Source: Sepioteuthis lessoniana (taxonomy: Eukaryota > Mollusca > Cephalopoda > Myopsida > Loliginidae). From it: a DNA stretch of 64,000 bases. A program made the translations under genes and the position numbers. The stretch lies in the NCBI GenBank assembly GCA_963585895.1, contig OY757934.1, forward strand, positions 30,009,105 to 30,073,104, read 5' to 3'. Shown here piece by piece: positions 34,504 to 45,461 of the stretch. The notes under the pieces are model-generated. The model made no database searches. It worked only from the letters and a program-made list of their open reading frames with translations, and was not told the DNA's origin. Numbering within the stretch: the stretch's first letter is position 1; every line of letters starts with the position of its first letter.

Positions 34504-34737
34504 GTTTCTTTGTTTAATGGTATATCAACCTTTGTAGGTTATTTAATGCCAAAGCGATTCTCCTAGAAAAACAGTAGAGGTACTATTTAACCCATAGCTG
34601 GGAGGATAAGGGGGTTCATACCTTTCCCAAGGGTATTTGCTTGAAAATGAATGTAATAGCGCGACTGGAGCACAAACTCGTTTTCTACGATTCTGCAGCC
34701 CATCGCTTTAACCATTACACCTCGAGGATACCCTCTC
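34504..34737 (-). repeat. SINE-B, minus strand, 11 bp TSD
   Basis: Reversed tail to reversed head ('accattacacctcgagga'). Target-site duplication 'gatttatcaag' at 34493-34503 and 34738-34748. Confidence 0.93.
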
Positions 34738-34871
34738 GATTTATCAAGAGCAATGACTGATAGGTATGGATTGCAAAATAAAAAAAAGAATCAAAGGAAT
34801 AGATGCTATCAGTAAGCCTTATTGATGAAAATGATAATATATATTTATCATACTGATAATTATTGCTACTA

Positions 34872-34902
<31 letters not shown>

Positions 34903-34930
34903 GAAGATAAAAAATATAACCAAGGCATAC

Positions 34931-35681
34931 TAGGGCAAGTTGAAAGTTTTGCAGTAATTTGGCACATGCTATTTTCTGGTGTAATGACCAAGTGGGTAGA
35001 GTGTTCGCCAATGGTCCAGGAGACCTAGGTTCAATTCCAGGTTGCGTCATACCAAAGACTTTAAAAATGGTACTTGATACCTCCTTGCTTAACACTCAGC
35101 AACATAAGGTACGTATCAAGGGTAAAGTGGAGCAATCCAGGGAAAGGAGTAGTGCCCTCGCCTACACCTTGGTGTAGTAGCTATTGAAAAGGGAGCCTTC
35201 TGGTCGCCCTCGACTACAGTCACCAACTTACTTTCTGGTATATATATCATGTGACTAAAGCAGTACCCACTGTGGGTGCTAATATCACAGTAGTTAGAGC
35301 ACTAATATTTTGTGCATTGCTTCACACCATAAGTAATTTGAAAGCTGTACAAATGAAACACAAGCTAGTTTAATTTGGGAACTTATACTTTTTGAGTTGG
35401 GCCATAATGCTGCAGAAGTTGAGCAAAAAGTGAAGCTGCAGTTGATCACAGTACAGAACCTTGATGATCAGGCATGGTCAAGTTAGCCTAAAACCATGGA
35501 TTCCAGGGCCAGGCTCCGAGCCATAATGGTAAATCTGGTGAGTAACATTCTGAGAGTATCAGGAGAGCTTGAAATCTCACATTCCAGTGTAGTTTGTCTC
35601 CTTCCGAACCTTTACAAAAGCATCCAGAGCTGCCAATATGTACCTCATGTTACAAAAATATTGCAAAACTTTTGACTCACA
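34931..35681 (+). mobile_element. Mariner-derived MITE with nested SINE-A
   Basis: Left end 'caagttgaaagttttgcagt', right end 'aatattgcaaaacttttgac'. After the SINE the MITE resumes with 'catgtgactaaagcagtacc', the HTH-coding remnant (about 35400-35600: 'cagttgatcacagtacaga', 'cctaaaaccatggattcc') and the right terminal repeat. No DDE domain. (ATT)n at 34872-34901 lies just outside. Confidence 0.8.
34981..35231 (+). repeat. SINE-A nested in MITE, 8 bp TSD
   Basis: A box 'tgaccaagtgggtagag', B box 'aggttcaattcc', 3' end 'agtcaccaacttac'. Target-site duplication 'tttctggt' at 34973-34980 and 35232-35239. Confidence 0.93.
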
Positions 35682-36231
35682 CAAGTATCTGCCTTTCTAT
35701 CTACATATGATAACCTTTGACCTTAGATGCTTGATTGTTTTATTATTTCCTTCATCAAATTAGGATTGATGCTTGAATATCAATATGACGAATAATAAAT
35801 CCAGCGAGAAAGAAGAAATAATGGATTAATTAAAACTATTGAAAGGACCTTTTTATTGCTAAATAAAAATATAATTTGTCATTATTCTTGTATGTAAAAT
35901 CCATTCTGGACTTTGTCCAAGTCCTCTATTCTTATCCTCTTTTTTCATTTCATTGAATAATTCCTTCCATGACCCAAAATAGTCGGCTTTGAAATAAATG
36001 GTAAAAGGAAATAACTGAAAGAGATTTGGCAGGATCTATAAATAACTATGCACAACTTTACTGCGACAACTTCAATTTATTTCTGAATAATGGTGCTGGA
36101 TGAAAATGAAGCTATATTGGATCTGTGAAAAAACAGGGTCAGTGAAAATATGGTACTCAGAGTCAGTGACTTGTCTTTACTGTAGTTAGTACCTATCATG
36201 TTCAGAGTCAAAAAAACGATATCCTGTAGCA
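35682..36231. other. AT-rich stretch, nothing recognised
   Basis: No gene or repeat apart from the onset of the tandem array at the right edge. Confidence 0.45.
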
Positions 36232-37203
36232 TAAGGATTGATTGATAAGTAAGGTCTCCAATTCTATGAAACAAGTTTTAGACCAGAGAGAATTATCAGA
36301 CTGGTATTGAAATAAAGTATGAAGGTTGATTGATAAATAAGGTCTCCAATTCTATGAAACAAGTTTTGGACCAGAGAGAATTATCAGACTGGTATTGAAA
36401 TAAAGTATGAAGGTTGATTGATAAATAAGGTCTCCAATTCTATGAAACAAGTTTTGGACCAGAGAGAATTATCAGACTGGTATTGAAATAAAGTATGAAG
36501 GTTGATTGATAAATAAGGTCTCCAATTCTATGAAACAAGTTTTGGACCAGAGAGAATTATCAGACTGGTATTGAAATAAAGTATGAAGGTTGATTGATAA
36601 ATAAGGTCTCCAATTCTATGAAACAAGTTTTGGACCAGAGAGAATTATCAGACTGGTATTGAAATAAAGTATGAAGGTTGATTGATAAATAAGGTCTCCA
36701 ATTCTATGAAACAAGTTTTGGACCAGAGAGAATTATCAGACTGGTATTGAAATAAAGTATGAAGGTTGATTGATAAATAAGGTCTCCAATTCTATGAAAC
36801 AAGTTTTGGACAAGAGAGAATTATCAGACTGGTATTGAAATAAAGTATGAAGGTTGATTGATAAATAAGGTCTCCAATTCTATGAAACAAGTTTTAAATC
36901 AGGTAGAGTAAAGAACCTAATATTGAAATAAAGCATGAAGGTTGATTGATAAATAAGGTCTTCAATTCTATGAAACAAGTTTTGGACCAGAGAGAATTAT
37001 CAAACTGGTATTGAAATAAAGTATGAAACTTGATTGATAAATAAAGTCTTCAATTCTGTAAAATAAATTGTAGACCTGAGAGAATAATGAAACTGATATT
37101 GAAATAAATTATAATGGCTGATTGATAAATAAGGCCTCCAGTTCAATTAAAAACAAATTCGAGACCAGATAGAATGATGAAGTTAGCATCAAAATGAAGT
37201 ATA
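36232..37203. repeat. 88 bp tandem array, about 11 copies
   Basis: Unit landmark 'gaaggttgattgataaataa' starts at 36321, 36409, 36497, 36585, 36673, 36761, 36849 and 36937, exactly 88 bp apart; diverged units flank at about 36233, 37025 and 37113. Central units are nearly identical while edge units are diverged, the usual mark of unequal exchange. The right edge joins a mariner C-terminal relic; the unit itself looks like mariner 3' terminal sequence. Confidence 0.95.
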
Positions 37204-37400
37204 AATGTAAATTTTTTCTTCTTCAAAATTCCAAGTTTCTTTTTTCCAACATAGTCACCTTTCAGTGCAACACATTTTTCTAAAAATTTTAATTCTATTA
37301 ATAAGGAAAGTTTCCCATTTACCTTTGGTTTATTAAGGCACAATAATATCAGCTTTGGCATTCAACTAAAAAATGCTAATCTTTCAGTCTTTTTGTGATT
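37204..37400 (-). pseudogene. Mariner-type transposase, C-terminal fragment
   Basis: On the minus strand LLCLNKPKVNGK then FLEKCVALKGDYVGKKK, the typical ending of a mariner transposase (family: ...W-KCV-L-GDYVE). It is followed in the minus direction by the 88 bp array. Earlier coding parts are not recognisable. Confidence 0.6.
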
Positions 37401-37789
37401 TCAGAAAAAAATTAGGGCTATGTAGAGGTGTACAACAAGTGTGAATTTCAGACTTTTCAATGTTTGTGCAATTTGTTGATAGCATCAAAGTCTTGGACTG
37501 TTGTGATGCTAAAAATTCTCTTTTTAGATCTTATTCACTGGATACAACAAATATTTACATCATTTAAATCTCCTTAAATTTTAATCAGACTAAATAATGA
37601 AGATGATATCAAAATTAAGCAAATTTATTTCTCATAAAAGTTTCATATGTTTTGATATAGTAGGCAGTTAGTGTTTCAACTTTTTCCTTCCATCTCATTA
37701 ACTTTTTGTCCATTTGTTCACTGCAACTTCAATTTTGGATCAAAAATTGTTAGCCTTCCCACACCTCTTTTCATTTTTCAAGAATTAGT
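37401..37789. other. Stretch with no firm content
   Basis: May include further eroded mariner sequence on the minus strand, but I cannot demonstrate it. Confidence 0.35.
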
Positions 37790-38380
37790 GTAACATAGCC
37801 ATACATGAATACGTGAAATGTACATAGAATGTTCATAACTCATATATAGATAACATAGGAATCCGAAACACAAAAAACACTTTCAACTTCCTAGTTCAGG
37901 CACGAAACTTTTTATTACCTTTAAGTTAAAAGTTTTTCCACATCAGGAGAGAGATACACAATCTTTCTATGCTGACTTTTCCACCTGCCTCCCACTACGC
38001 GTGCACCCCCGCTGCAAACTACTGATCTCGCCTTGGCGAGTCCCAAAAGTCAACTGTCTTGTTCCGAGGCAAGAACTCAACTTTCTGACTTTTTTCAAAT
38101 CCTCAAAATCCTCCACGCACGCTTCTGGTGCATGATGTCATTCACATCCCCTGGTCACATTTTCTATCTGAGATTGTTATTTTGACATCTCTGAATGACA
38201 CATCCTCCCGGGTGCGCATGAACACTTGCACTCATGTTGCACCTAACTAACCCATGCACTAAGCGAAAGGTTCTCAGCCTAACTAAACTGAAAAGCAAGA
38301 TATATAAAACGAAATCCCTCGGCCATTATATTACAGTAGAAGTTTGATGGCATCAAATTGGCATTGTATGGAGAGTGCAC
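37790..38380 (-). mobile_element. Possible solo LTR (fossil) or promoter-like island
   Basis: On the minus strand a TATA-like box (tttatatatcttg, about 38297-38309) and an AATAAA about 385 bp downstream (about 37912). GC content is visibly higher, with CpG ('ctacgcgtgcacccccgct'). No internal region, no certain ends. Confidence 0.3.
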
Positions 38381-38387
38381 AACTATA

Positions 38388-39233
38388 AAGGATGGTCCAA
38401 AAGTTGGTGGACAATAGGTGGAATAGGTTTGTTATTCATATTTGGTTTGGTTTTATGGCACATTAACCATTGTAGGTTATTAATACCAAATCCATTTTTA
38501 TTCCTATAAATGGTTCTATTTCAAACAATTCAGTTTAGAATAAGTATAGTTTTTTGTTTACACACAGTTAAATGTCAAAACAGTTTGATTTTAAACAATT
38601 CAGTTTAGCAAAAATAAACAGAACTGTTTTCTGACATTGAAACTGTGTACTTATGCTAAACTGAATTGTTTGAAATCAAACTGTTTTTGGACATTGAAAC
38701 TATTTCAAATAATTCAGTTTAGCATAAGTATGCAGTTTAAATATCAAAACAGTCCTATCTCAAGCAATTCAGTTTAGCATAAGTACACAGTTTAGTTCTA
38801 TTTAACCCATTGATAGGACCCTATCAGATGCTACCACTCCAGGTCAGAGTGGATCTGGGAGCAATGGCAATGAAGAGGTACTCCGCATTCCCCAAAACTC
38901 CAGCATTATTGGAACCTCACCATCAGATTGTTTAGTGTCGTATCCAGGACACTTGTTGTGGGGGGGGGGGTCTTATCCATCTGCTGAGAATCAGTCGGTG
39001 TATTCTGTAGTCCCAGCTGACTGGGCGTTTGTTTATATTAGACTTCATATCTGTGTAGATTGTGATGGAATGCATTTTGAGCAGTTATGTTGATAAAATT
39101 TTAGTGCTTTTGTATTATTGTACACAGTGAAATGTAATTGTGAATGTGATAATTGTATTAGTAAATATAATTGTATATGTAATCTCAAAATGAATGTTAT
39201 CATTTACTGTCTACCTACTTTTGGACCATCCTG
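38388..39233. mobile_element. TIR element (mariner-like MITE) with nested family D
   Basis: Left end 'aaggatggtccaaaagttgg', right end the inverse of 'caggatggtccaaaagtagg', each flanked by TA (38386-38387 and 39234-39235). Removing the D copy leaves about 250 bp without coding capacity. Confidence 0.8.
38442..39030 (-). repeat. Family D, minus strand, nested in TIR element
   Basis: Reversed tail 'tttggttttatggcacatta', about six internal repeats including one inverted pair near 38600-38720, core 'caggtcagagtggatctgg', head 'cagtcccagctgactgggc'. A (G)10 run lies at 38959-38968. Confidence 0.85.
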
Positions 39234-39235
39234 TA

Positions 39236-39550
39236 TATATATATATATATATATATACGCACATAGAATGATTTAAAAAATGGAAACATGTCTTTGTGGA
39301 AATAGTTCCTACCTGTTCACTATCCCTGTCAACGCATTTTTGAAATCTTCTCCAGGTGGTCTGCATCATACCAGTTCTACTTTTCTAATAAAGGTACTCC
39401 TCTGGAAGTGTTAACATTTTTTTGAATCAACTATAGAAGATTCCAAGAATGTGCTAATAAGAATGGTAAAAAGGTGGAAAATCTTTGAGATCATATCATA
39501 AAGGTACCCCATAGAAGTGTTATCAGTTTATTCAATCACTGTGTGTGTGT

Positions 39551-39584
<34 letters not shown>

Positions 39585-39585
39585 T
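39236..39585. other. Stretch with two related ~35 bp blocks and (TA)n at 39555-39582
   Basis: 'ataaaggtactcctctggaa' near 39389 and 'cataaaggtaccccatagaa' near 39498 are similar. Nothing else recognised. Confidence 0.4.
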
Positions 39586-39589
39586 TATG

Positions 39590-39745
39590 CAGAAAATCGT
39601 TATCTAAACATATTTGGTTGAAGACCACGGATTGTTTCTTTTTCAGTTCGAGTCTTCTTGCTATTTTTCTTACGTCTGGGTCAAGATAGTGAAGAAAGTA
39701 CCCTATACTAGCCCAAGTGCTTTCAATCATTTCGCTGGTCATAAA
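39590..39745 (-). repeat. Family G unit 3, minus strand
   Basis: Minus strand frame: MTSEMIESTWASIGYFLH, YLDPDVRKIARRLE, KKKQSVVFNQICLDN. Flanked on the left by (TA)n. Confidence 0.75.
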
Positions 39746-39785
39746 TAAAACTCTCAACACCAAACAACCTCACACAACATCTGAA

Positions 39786-39937
39786 AATGACCCGCAAAAT
39801 GGTCGAACATGCTTGGGCTAGTATAGGGTACATTCTTCACTGTCTTGACCCATTCATTAAAAAAATAACAAGAAGACTCAAACGTCTTCACTTAAAGATT
39901 TTGAAAATAAAACAATCGGTGGTCTTCAAGCACACAT

Positions 39938-39940
<3 letters not shown>
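39786..39940 (+). repeat. Family G unit 4, plus strand
   Basis: Frame MTRKMVEHAWASIGYILH, CLDPFIKKITRRLKRLH, LKILKIKQSVVFKHTCL, running into (TA)n. With unit 3 it makes an inverted pair separated by about 45 bp. Confidence 0.75.
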
Positions 39941-40018
<78 letters not shown>

Positions 40019-40022
40019 TGTG
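39937..40022. repeat. (TA)n(TG)n microsatellite
   Basis: TA run changing to TG run, directly after family G unit 4. Confidence 0.95.
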
Positions 40023-40970
40023 GTTTTTACTGAGGCTAGTGATTAATGTTTTAATGCTGTACTCAGAATGTTTCATGTTGATTGTTTAAAACATTTTCTT
40101 CAGATGAGAAGCAAATTAAATAAAAAAAAGAAACATTAATCAATACATTCATTTCATTAAATTTTCTGAAGTCGTATTGTTGCTGCTTCATGGTTCAGTG
40201 CAATCTTCTTACAGATTACAAGTTTTTAAAAAAACCCAAAAAACAAAAAAACTCCTTTAGGATGCCTGATAAAATCGTTGTTATTAACCTAAATTAAAAA
40301 CTTCCGGAATTTCTATGTTCACTAAACTTCTTCAAAATGTCAGTTGATATAAATGGAATTAGATGGAATGCAAGTAACCTTTTTTTTTTCTGTTTCTAGT
40401 AGACATTATCATTTACCTTGTTTCTTTTTCTTTTTGGTCCATTTTCATTAATATTGAATCTAAGAGATATACAAATGTAAAACCAAATTTATATTGTTGG
40501 AATCCTTAAAAAAATCATCAGGATCTTTAAGCTAATTTTTAATGGAAAACCATTTTTTTTTTTTTTACTGGTTGAAAAAAAAATATCAGAAGATGAATGG
40601 CATCAATTTGAAATTAAAAAATAAAATGAAACAAACAAATAAAATGAAACAAACATACAGAAGAAAAGAGATGTTATTTTTTTTTCTTTAATAAATTAAC
40701 CATGATAATTTTTTCAAGAATTATCATCAGTAATGGTATTTGAAATATACCAAAAAAAAATTCCGTTAAAGAAAACAAATAATTGTATTGCTGCTTAACT
40801 CAATATCCAACAGAATTATTATCAGGCTTGTGTACAAAAATCACACTACTTGGTATGCAATAAGATTTATGTTGCATTTTATGAGTTGATATAAAAACAT
40901 AGCTATATAAATACAAGTTTCCATGTAATTAAAAAAATTCTATTTATATATCAGTTTTCATTTTCTGTAT
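40023..40970. other. AT-rich stretch, nothing recognised
   Basis: Many poly-T and poly-A runs; no gene or repeat family. Confidence 0.45.
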
Positions 40971-40976
40971 ATGCTT

Positions 40977-42050
40977 GGAACATATAAACACATGCATATT
41001 GATAGACAGATACATCCACATGGGGGAAATCCTTGTGGTATAGTGGCTAATATAAACACATGTATGTTCATAGATAGATATATACACACAGGGTAAATCC
41101 TTGTGGTATAGTGGCAAATATAAACATTTGTACATTCATAGACACACACATCCACACAGGGAAAATCCTCATGATATAGTGGCTAATATAAACATGTGCA
41201 TGTTCATAGACAGATACATACACACAGGGGAAATCCTTGTGGTATAGTGGCTAATATAAACACATGTATATTCATAGACACACACATCCACACAGGAAAA
41301 TCCTTGTGGTATAGTGGCTAATATAAACACATGTATATTCATAGACACACACATCCACACAGGGAAAATCCTTATGGTAGAGTAGCTAATATAAAAACAC
41401 ATATATTCATAGATAGATACATATACACAGGGGAAATCCTTGTGGTATAGTGGCTAATATAAATACATGTATGTTCATAGACTCACACATCCACACAAGG
41501 GAAGTCCTTGTGGTATAGTGGCTAATATAAACACATGTATATTCATAGACACACACATACACACAGGGGAAATCCTTATGGTATAGTGGCTAATATAAAC
41601 ACACATATATTCATTGATAGATACATATACACAGGGGAAATCCTTGTGGTATAGTGGCTAATAAAAACACTTGTACATTCATAGACACACACATCCACAC
41701 AGAGGAAATCATTGTGGTATAGTGGCTAATATAAACACACATATATTCATAGATAGATACATATACACAGGGGAAATCCTTGTGATATAGTGGCTAATAT
41801 AAACACTTGTACATTCATAGACACACACATCCACACAGAGGAAATCATTGTGGTATAGTGGCTAATATAAACACACATATATTCATAGATAGATACATAT
41901 ACACAGGGGAAATCCTTGTGATATAGTGGCTAATATAAACACTTGTACATTCATAGACACACACATCCACACAGAGGAAATCATTGTGGTATAGTGGCTA
42001 ATATAAACACACATATATTCATAGATAGATACATATACACAGGGGAAATC
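40977..42050. repeat. 68 bp tandem array derived from a SINE-B head, about 16 copies
   Basis: 'ccttgtggta' landmarks at 41031, 41099, 41167, 41235, 41302, 41370, 41438, 41506 and 41574 give a 67-68 bp period. From about 41640 the units alternate in two types, so 'ttgtacattcatag' recurs at 41671, 41807 and 41943, a 136 bp dimer. Each unit carries 'ccttgtggtatagtggctaa', the SINE-B head with its A box-like part, plus a 'gatagatacata'/'cacacacatcca' part. The array ends in a whole SINE-B. Confidence 0.95.
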
Positions 42051-42272
42051 CTTGTGGTATAGTAGACTGCAATATTGTAGTAAGTCTATTTGAACTCCAT
42101 TCACAGTATTACTTTCACTTTAGGACTCATACCCTTGGGAAAGGTATAAAACCCCTTATTCTTCCAACTATGGCTTAAATAATATCAATAATGTTCTTGT
42201 ACAAGGATGGTTTTGTCATTAAATAACCCACAAAAGTTGATTTCCCATTAAACAAAGAAACAAAAATATCAA
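42035..42272 (+). repeat. SINE-B, plus strand, at end of the 68 bp array
   Basis: Head 'ccttgtggtatagtagactg', middle 'acccttgggaaaggtataaa', tail 'ttgatttcccattaaacaaa'. The only array-linked copy with a body and tail, and so the likely founder. Confidence 0.85.
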
Positions 42273-42670
42273 ATGTACACGCTTACATATTTATATATAT
42301 TTATACATACATATCGACATATTTATTAATAAACAAGCAAAAAAAAGAGAGTAGATAAGAAAAAGGAGAGAATGAACATCACATATGAGAAATTAAATCT
42401 AAAAAAAGAAAATGTCCTCAGAGAATTTCAAGTGTGTGCTTGTATGCGTTTGTGCTTCTGTGTGTGAGGGAGAATTCCATTACAAAGTGTTGATAATTGA
42501 AAGTGAATACAAAAAATAATTGTATTTCACCTTTAATTTTTATTTTTTCAACCTTGAAATTAACAATTTCCAACATAAAGAAAGAGAATCAGTGGCAGCT
42601 CATCCATAGGCACTGCAGAACTTCAGCATTCCCTATTTTCTTCTTATATATATCTATATATATATATTAA
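42273..42670. other. AT-rich stretch with one 58 bp E-type unit
   Basis: A single copy of the family E internal unit ('cagtggcagctcatccatag') lies at about 42590-42650. Otherwise nothing. Confidence 0.5.
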
Positions 42671-42917
42671 CTCTAACCGCTGGGCCAATGGCCCGGGAGA
42701 CCTGGGTTCAATCCCAGGTCGAGTCATACCAAAGACTTTAAAAATGGTACTTGATACCACCTTGCTTAACACTCAGCATTATAAGGTACGGTTCAAGGGT
42801 AAAGTGGAGCAATCCTGGGAATGGAGTAGCGCCCTCCCCTACACCTTGGTGTAGTAGCTATCGAAAAGGGAGCCTTCGGGTCACCCTCGACTATGGTCGC
42901 TAACTTTACTTTACTTA
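42671..42917 (+). repeat. SINE-A, plus strand
   Basis: 'taaccgctgggccaatggcc', B box 'gggttcaatcccagg', full body, 3' end 'tcgctaactttacttta'. Flanked on both sides by 'tatatatattaa', a likely target-site duplication in TA-rich DNA. Confidence 0.9.
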
Positions 42918-43109
42918 TATATATTAAAAAATATAGATTTTAAAATACTGTAAAAGATACTTGATATCATTTGGTTATTTGGAAAATGCCAAAGTCATTT
43001 TAATACTTATACACTCCAATCATTTAAATTACAAAAAAGTATCTTCACACTTATTTCAAACTTATTAGATGTTTGGGAAATAATGTTCGATTTTCAAATA
43101 AACTTTTAT

Positions 43110-43592
43110 TCCTGAATTCGATCATATGGAAATAAAACCTGACCGATAAAATGAAACGCAGTTTCTTCCAGGCGACGGTCTGTATGGATACACTACTTGG
43201 ACGCTGACTAAACGGTTGGAGAAGAAGCTCGACGGCAATTATACAAGAATGTTACGAGCAATATTGAACATCTCTTGGCAGCAACACCCCACACGGCACC
43301 AACTGTATGGCCACCTACCACCTATCACGAAAACTATACAAGCTAGACGAACCAGACATGCCGGACACTGCTGGAGAAGCAAAGACGAGATCGTAAGTGA
43401 TGTGCTCTTGTGGACCCCCGCATATGGCCAGTCAAAAGCAGGACGACCAGCTCAAACGTTCATACAGCAGCTATGTGATGATACGGGATGTAACCCCGAA
43501 GACCTGCCGAAGGCGATGAATGATATGGAGACGTGGAGAGAGAGGGTCAGGGATATCCGTGCTAGCCGCACGTCATGATGATGATGATGATT
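43110..43592 (+). pseudogene. RTE-type LINE, C-terminal part of ORF2
   Basis: The best RTE fragment here. Upstream in the same sense SIIWK-stop-NLTDKMKRSFFQATV is readable, then a short deletion shifts the frame into YGYTTWTLTKRLEKKLDGNY. The open frame 43216-43578 (120 codons) continues TRMLRAILNISWQQHPT, LYGHLPPI, RRTRHAGHCWRSKDEIVS, LLWTPAYGQSKAGRPAQTF, DTGCNPEDLPKAMNDMETW and RERVRDIRASRTS. It stops at a (GAT)n run, as RTE elements do. Polymerase and endonuclease domains are absent, so it is a dead 5'-truncated copy. The long open frame suggests a fairly young insertion. Confidence 0.85.
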
Positions 43593-44540
43593 CCTGAATT
43601 AATCAATTTAAACAGTGTTTTCATCATTTAAGATACGATGCCTGAACATCCACAAATTTTTTCTACTTATTAACAAGTTTTATTTTTGCTTATACGATAA
43701 AACTCTAAAGTTTTTGATGTCCAGAAATCTTTAAATGCAGTTTCTAATTCTTTTTTGGAATGGAATGTTTTCTGGTATAAAAAAGCGTCCAGATGCTTGA
43801 AAAATCATTGTCATTGGATGAAATCTCAGGAGAATATGGTAATGTTGCAGTGTCATATCCCAAGTCAGGGAGGTTCTGGCAACATTTAGCTGAGAAGTAT
43901 TAGGAAAAAAAATTATGACCAAGCTTGAAAAGTAAACATATCATTTCTTTTTTCCAGTTCATGATCAGAGGCATATATCCTTCAAAATCAAAAAACTGAA
44001 AGAAATGATAAAAAATCTACAAAGATAATAATTCAATCCTTAAGAATGTAAATTTTTCTACTACTATTAAAATAATAAACAAGAAAAGAATTTCAACAGT
44101 TTATATTAAAATCAAACTGTATTTACCAAATAACTAAATATTATCAACAATCTTTAAACTTAATGTCAACGATAAAAAAACTGCTCTAAGTAAAATTTTT
44201 AACAACACAGCTCCAGTGATAAGGCGTTTGCTTTGTTGTGTGCATACCCATGAAAAACAGAGCACTGTGTGAAACACAATGCTCTGTCTTTCTTCCTGGA
44301 TCTTTTTTGTGTGATCTGCTTATCACTGTGGAAGTGTTTATATGTCTGCTTATGTGTTGTTTGCTATATTAATTTAAGACAATTTGAATCATTGAATATG
44401 ATGAGACAATTAATAATTTTTTTTAAATGGATTTTATCTTAAATAAATCTGGATCATGCTGGAGTATCTTATCTCTAAGTGTTAAATTAATGTTTAGTAT
44501 TTATATTATATTATTTGAATTCTCTCTCTCTCTCACTTAC

Positions 44541-44542
<2 letters not shown>
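43593..44542. other. AT-rich stretch; hairpin at 44257-44287
   Basis: 'acagagcactgtgtg' is followed after three bases by its near inverse 'cacaatgctctgt'. No gene recognised. Confidence 0.5.

Positions 44543-44615
<73 letters not shown>
44543..44615. repeat. (TA)n microsatellite
   Basis: About 36 TA units after a short (CT)n. Confidence 0.95.
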
Positions 44616-44618
<3 letters not shown>

Positions 44619-44726
44619 CACTGTATTTCTCAGGGCATGTGTAACACAATATTGATATGATTTTTATATATTTTCTGAATCATCATCCTCATGAATGCCA
44701 TGAGCCACAATTGAAAAGAATCTCAT

Positions 44727-44905
44727 TTGGTTTCTTTGTTTAATGCCATATCGACCTTCATGGGTTATTGAATACCAAAGCTGTCCTTGTAGAAGAATAA
44801 TAGCAATACTATTAACCCATATCTTGAGGAATAAGTGGGTGCATGCCTTTGACAAGGGTATTTGCTATCAAGCACTTTAGTCATTATGCCATGGGGACTC
44901 CCCCA
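44727..44905 (-). repeat. SINE-B, minus strand, internally deleted
   Basis: Reversed tail 'tttggtttctttgtttaatg', shortened middle, reversed head 'cattatgccatggggact'. Part of the B box region is missing. Confidence 0.8.
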
Positions 44906-45072
44906 GCACATCATCTGTTAAGTGCAAAATTAAATGAAACAATAAAAACAATAAACAGGCAATGAAATTTCATCGACAAAAGTGACCGAAACAGAATTCA
45001 AAATCTTTGATGAATTTATCATAGATCATATTACAAATAAACTCTTTTTAAAAGTTCCTCTAAAGAAAATAA

Positions 45073-45456
45073 AAAGTTTGGTTGGGTTTTATGGCATACC
45101 AACCCTTCTAGATTATTTTTATGCCAAATCCTGTTCATACATATATTGAATATATGATTTGTAAATTAATAGTCGGCCATAGTTGAGGGTGACTCAAGGG
45201 CTCCCTTTTCAATAGCTACTACACTAAGGTGTGGGAGAGGGCACTAATTCTTTCTCTGGATTGCTCCACTTTACCCTTGATCCTTATCTTATAATGCTGA
45301 GTGTTAAGCAAGGAGGCATCAAGTACTATTTTTTGAGTCTTTGGTATAATTCGACCTGGGATTGAATCCAGGTCTCCTGGTGAACACTCTATCCACTAGA
45401 CTAATGAAATAACCCTAAACAGGTTGACATGCTATTAAAAACAAATAATCAATTAA
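45073..45456. repeat. Family D tail (minus) and family E tail (plus) around a SINE-A
   Basis: 45073-45166 is the reversed D tail ('ggttgggttttatggcatac'). 45170-45408 is a minus-strand SINE-A ('gctactacactaaggtgtg'). 45408-45456 is a plus-strand E-type tail ('ccctaaacaggttgacatg'). Nested or broken arrangement. Confidence 0.75.
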
Positions 45457-45461
45457 ATATA

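Noticed and set aside
40977-42050. CRISPR-like regular repeats
   Set aside because: Units are contiguous with no unique spacers; a tandem satellite in a eukaryotic genome.
40944-42104. Several minus-strand frames with repeating ILATIPQGF-like peptides
   Set aside because: They arise from the 68 bp tandem array, whose period is not a multiple of three; no start, splice or promoter context.
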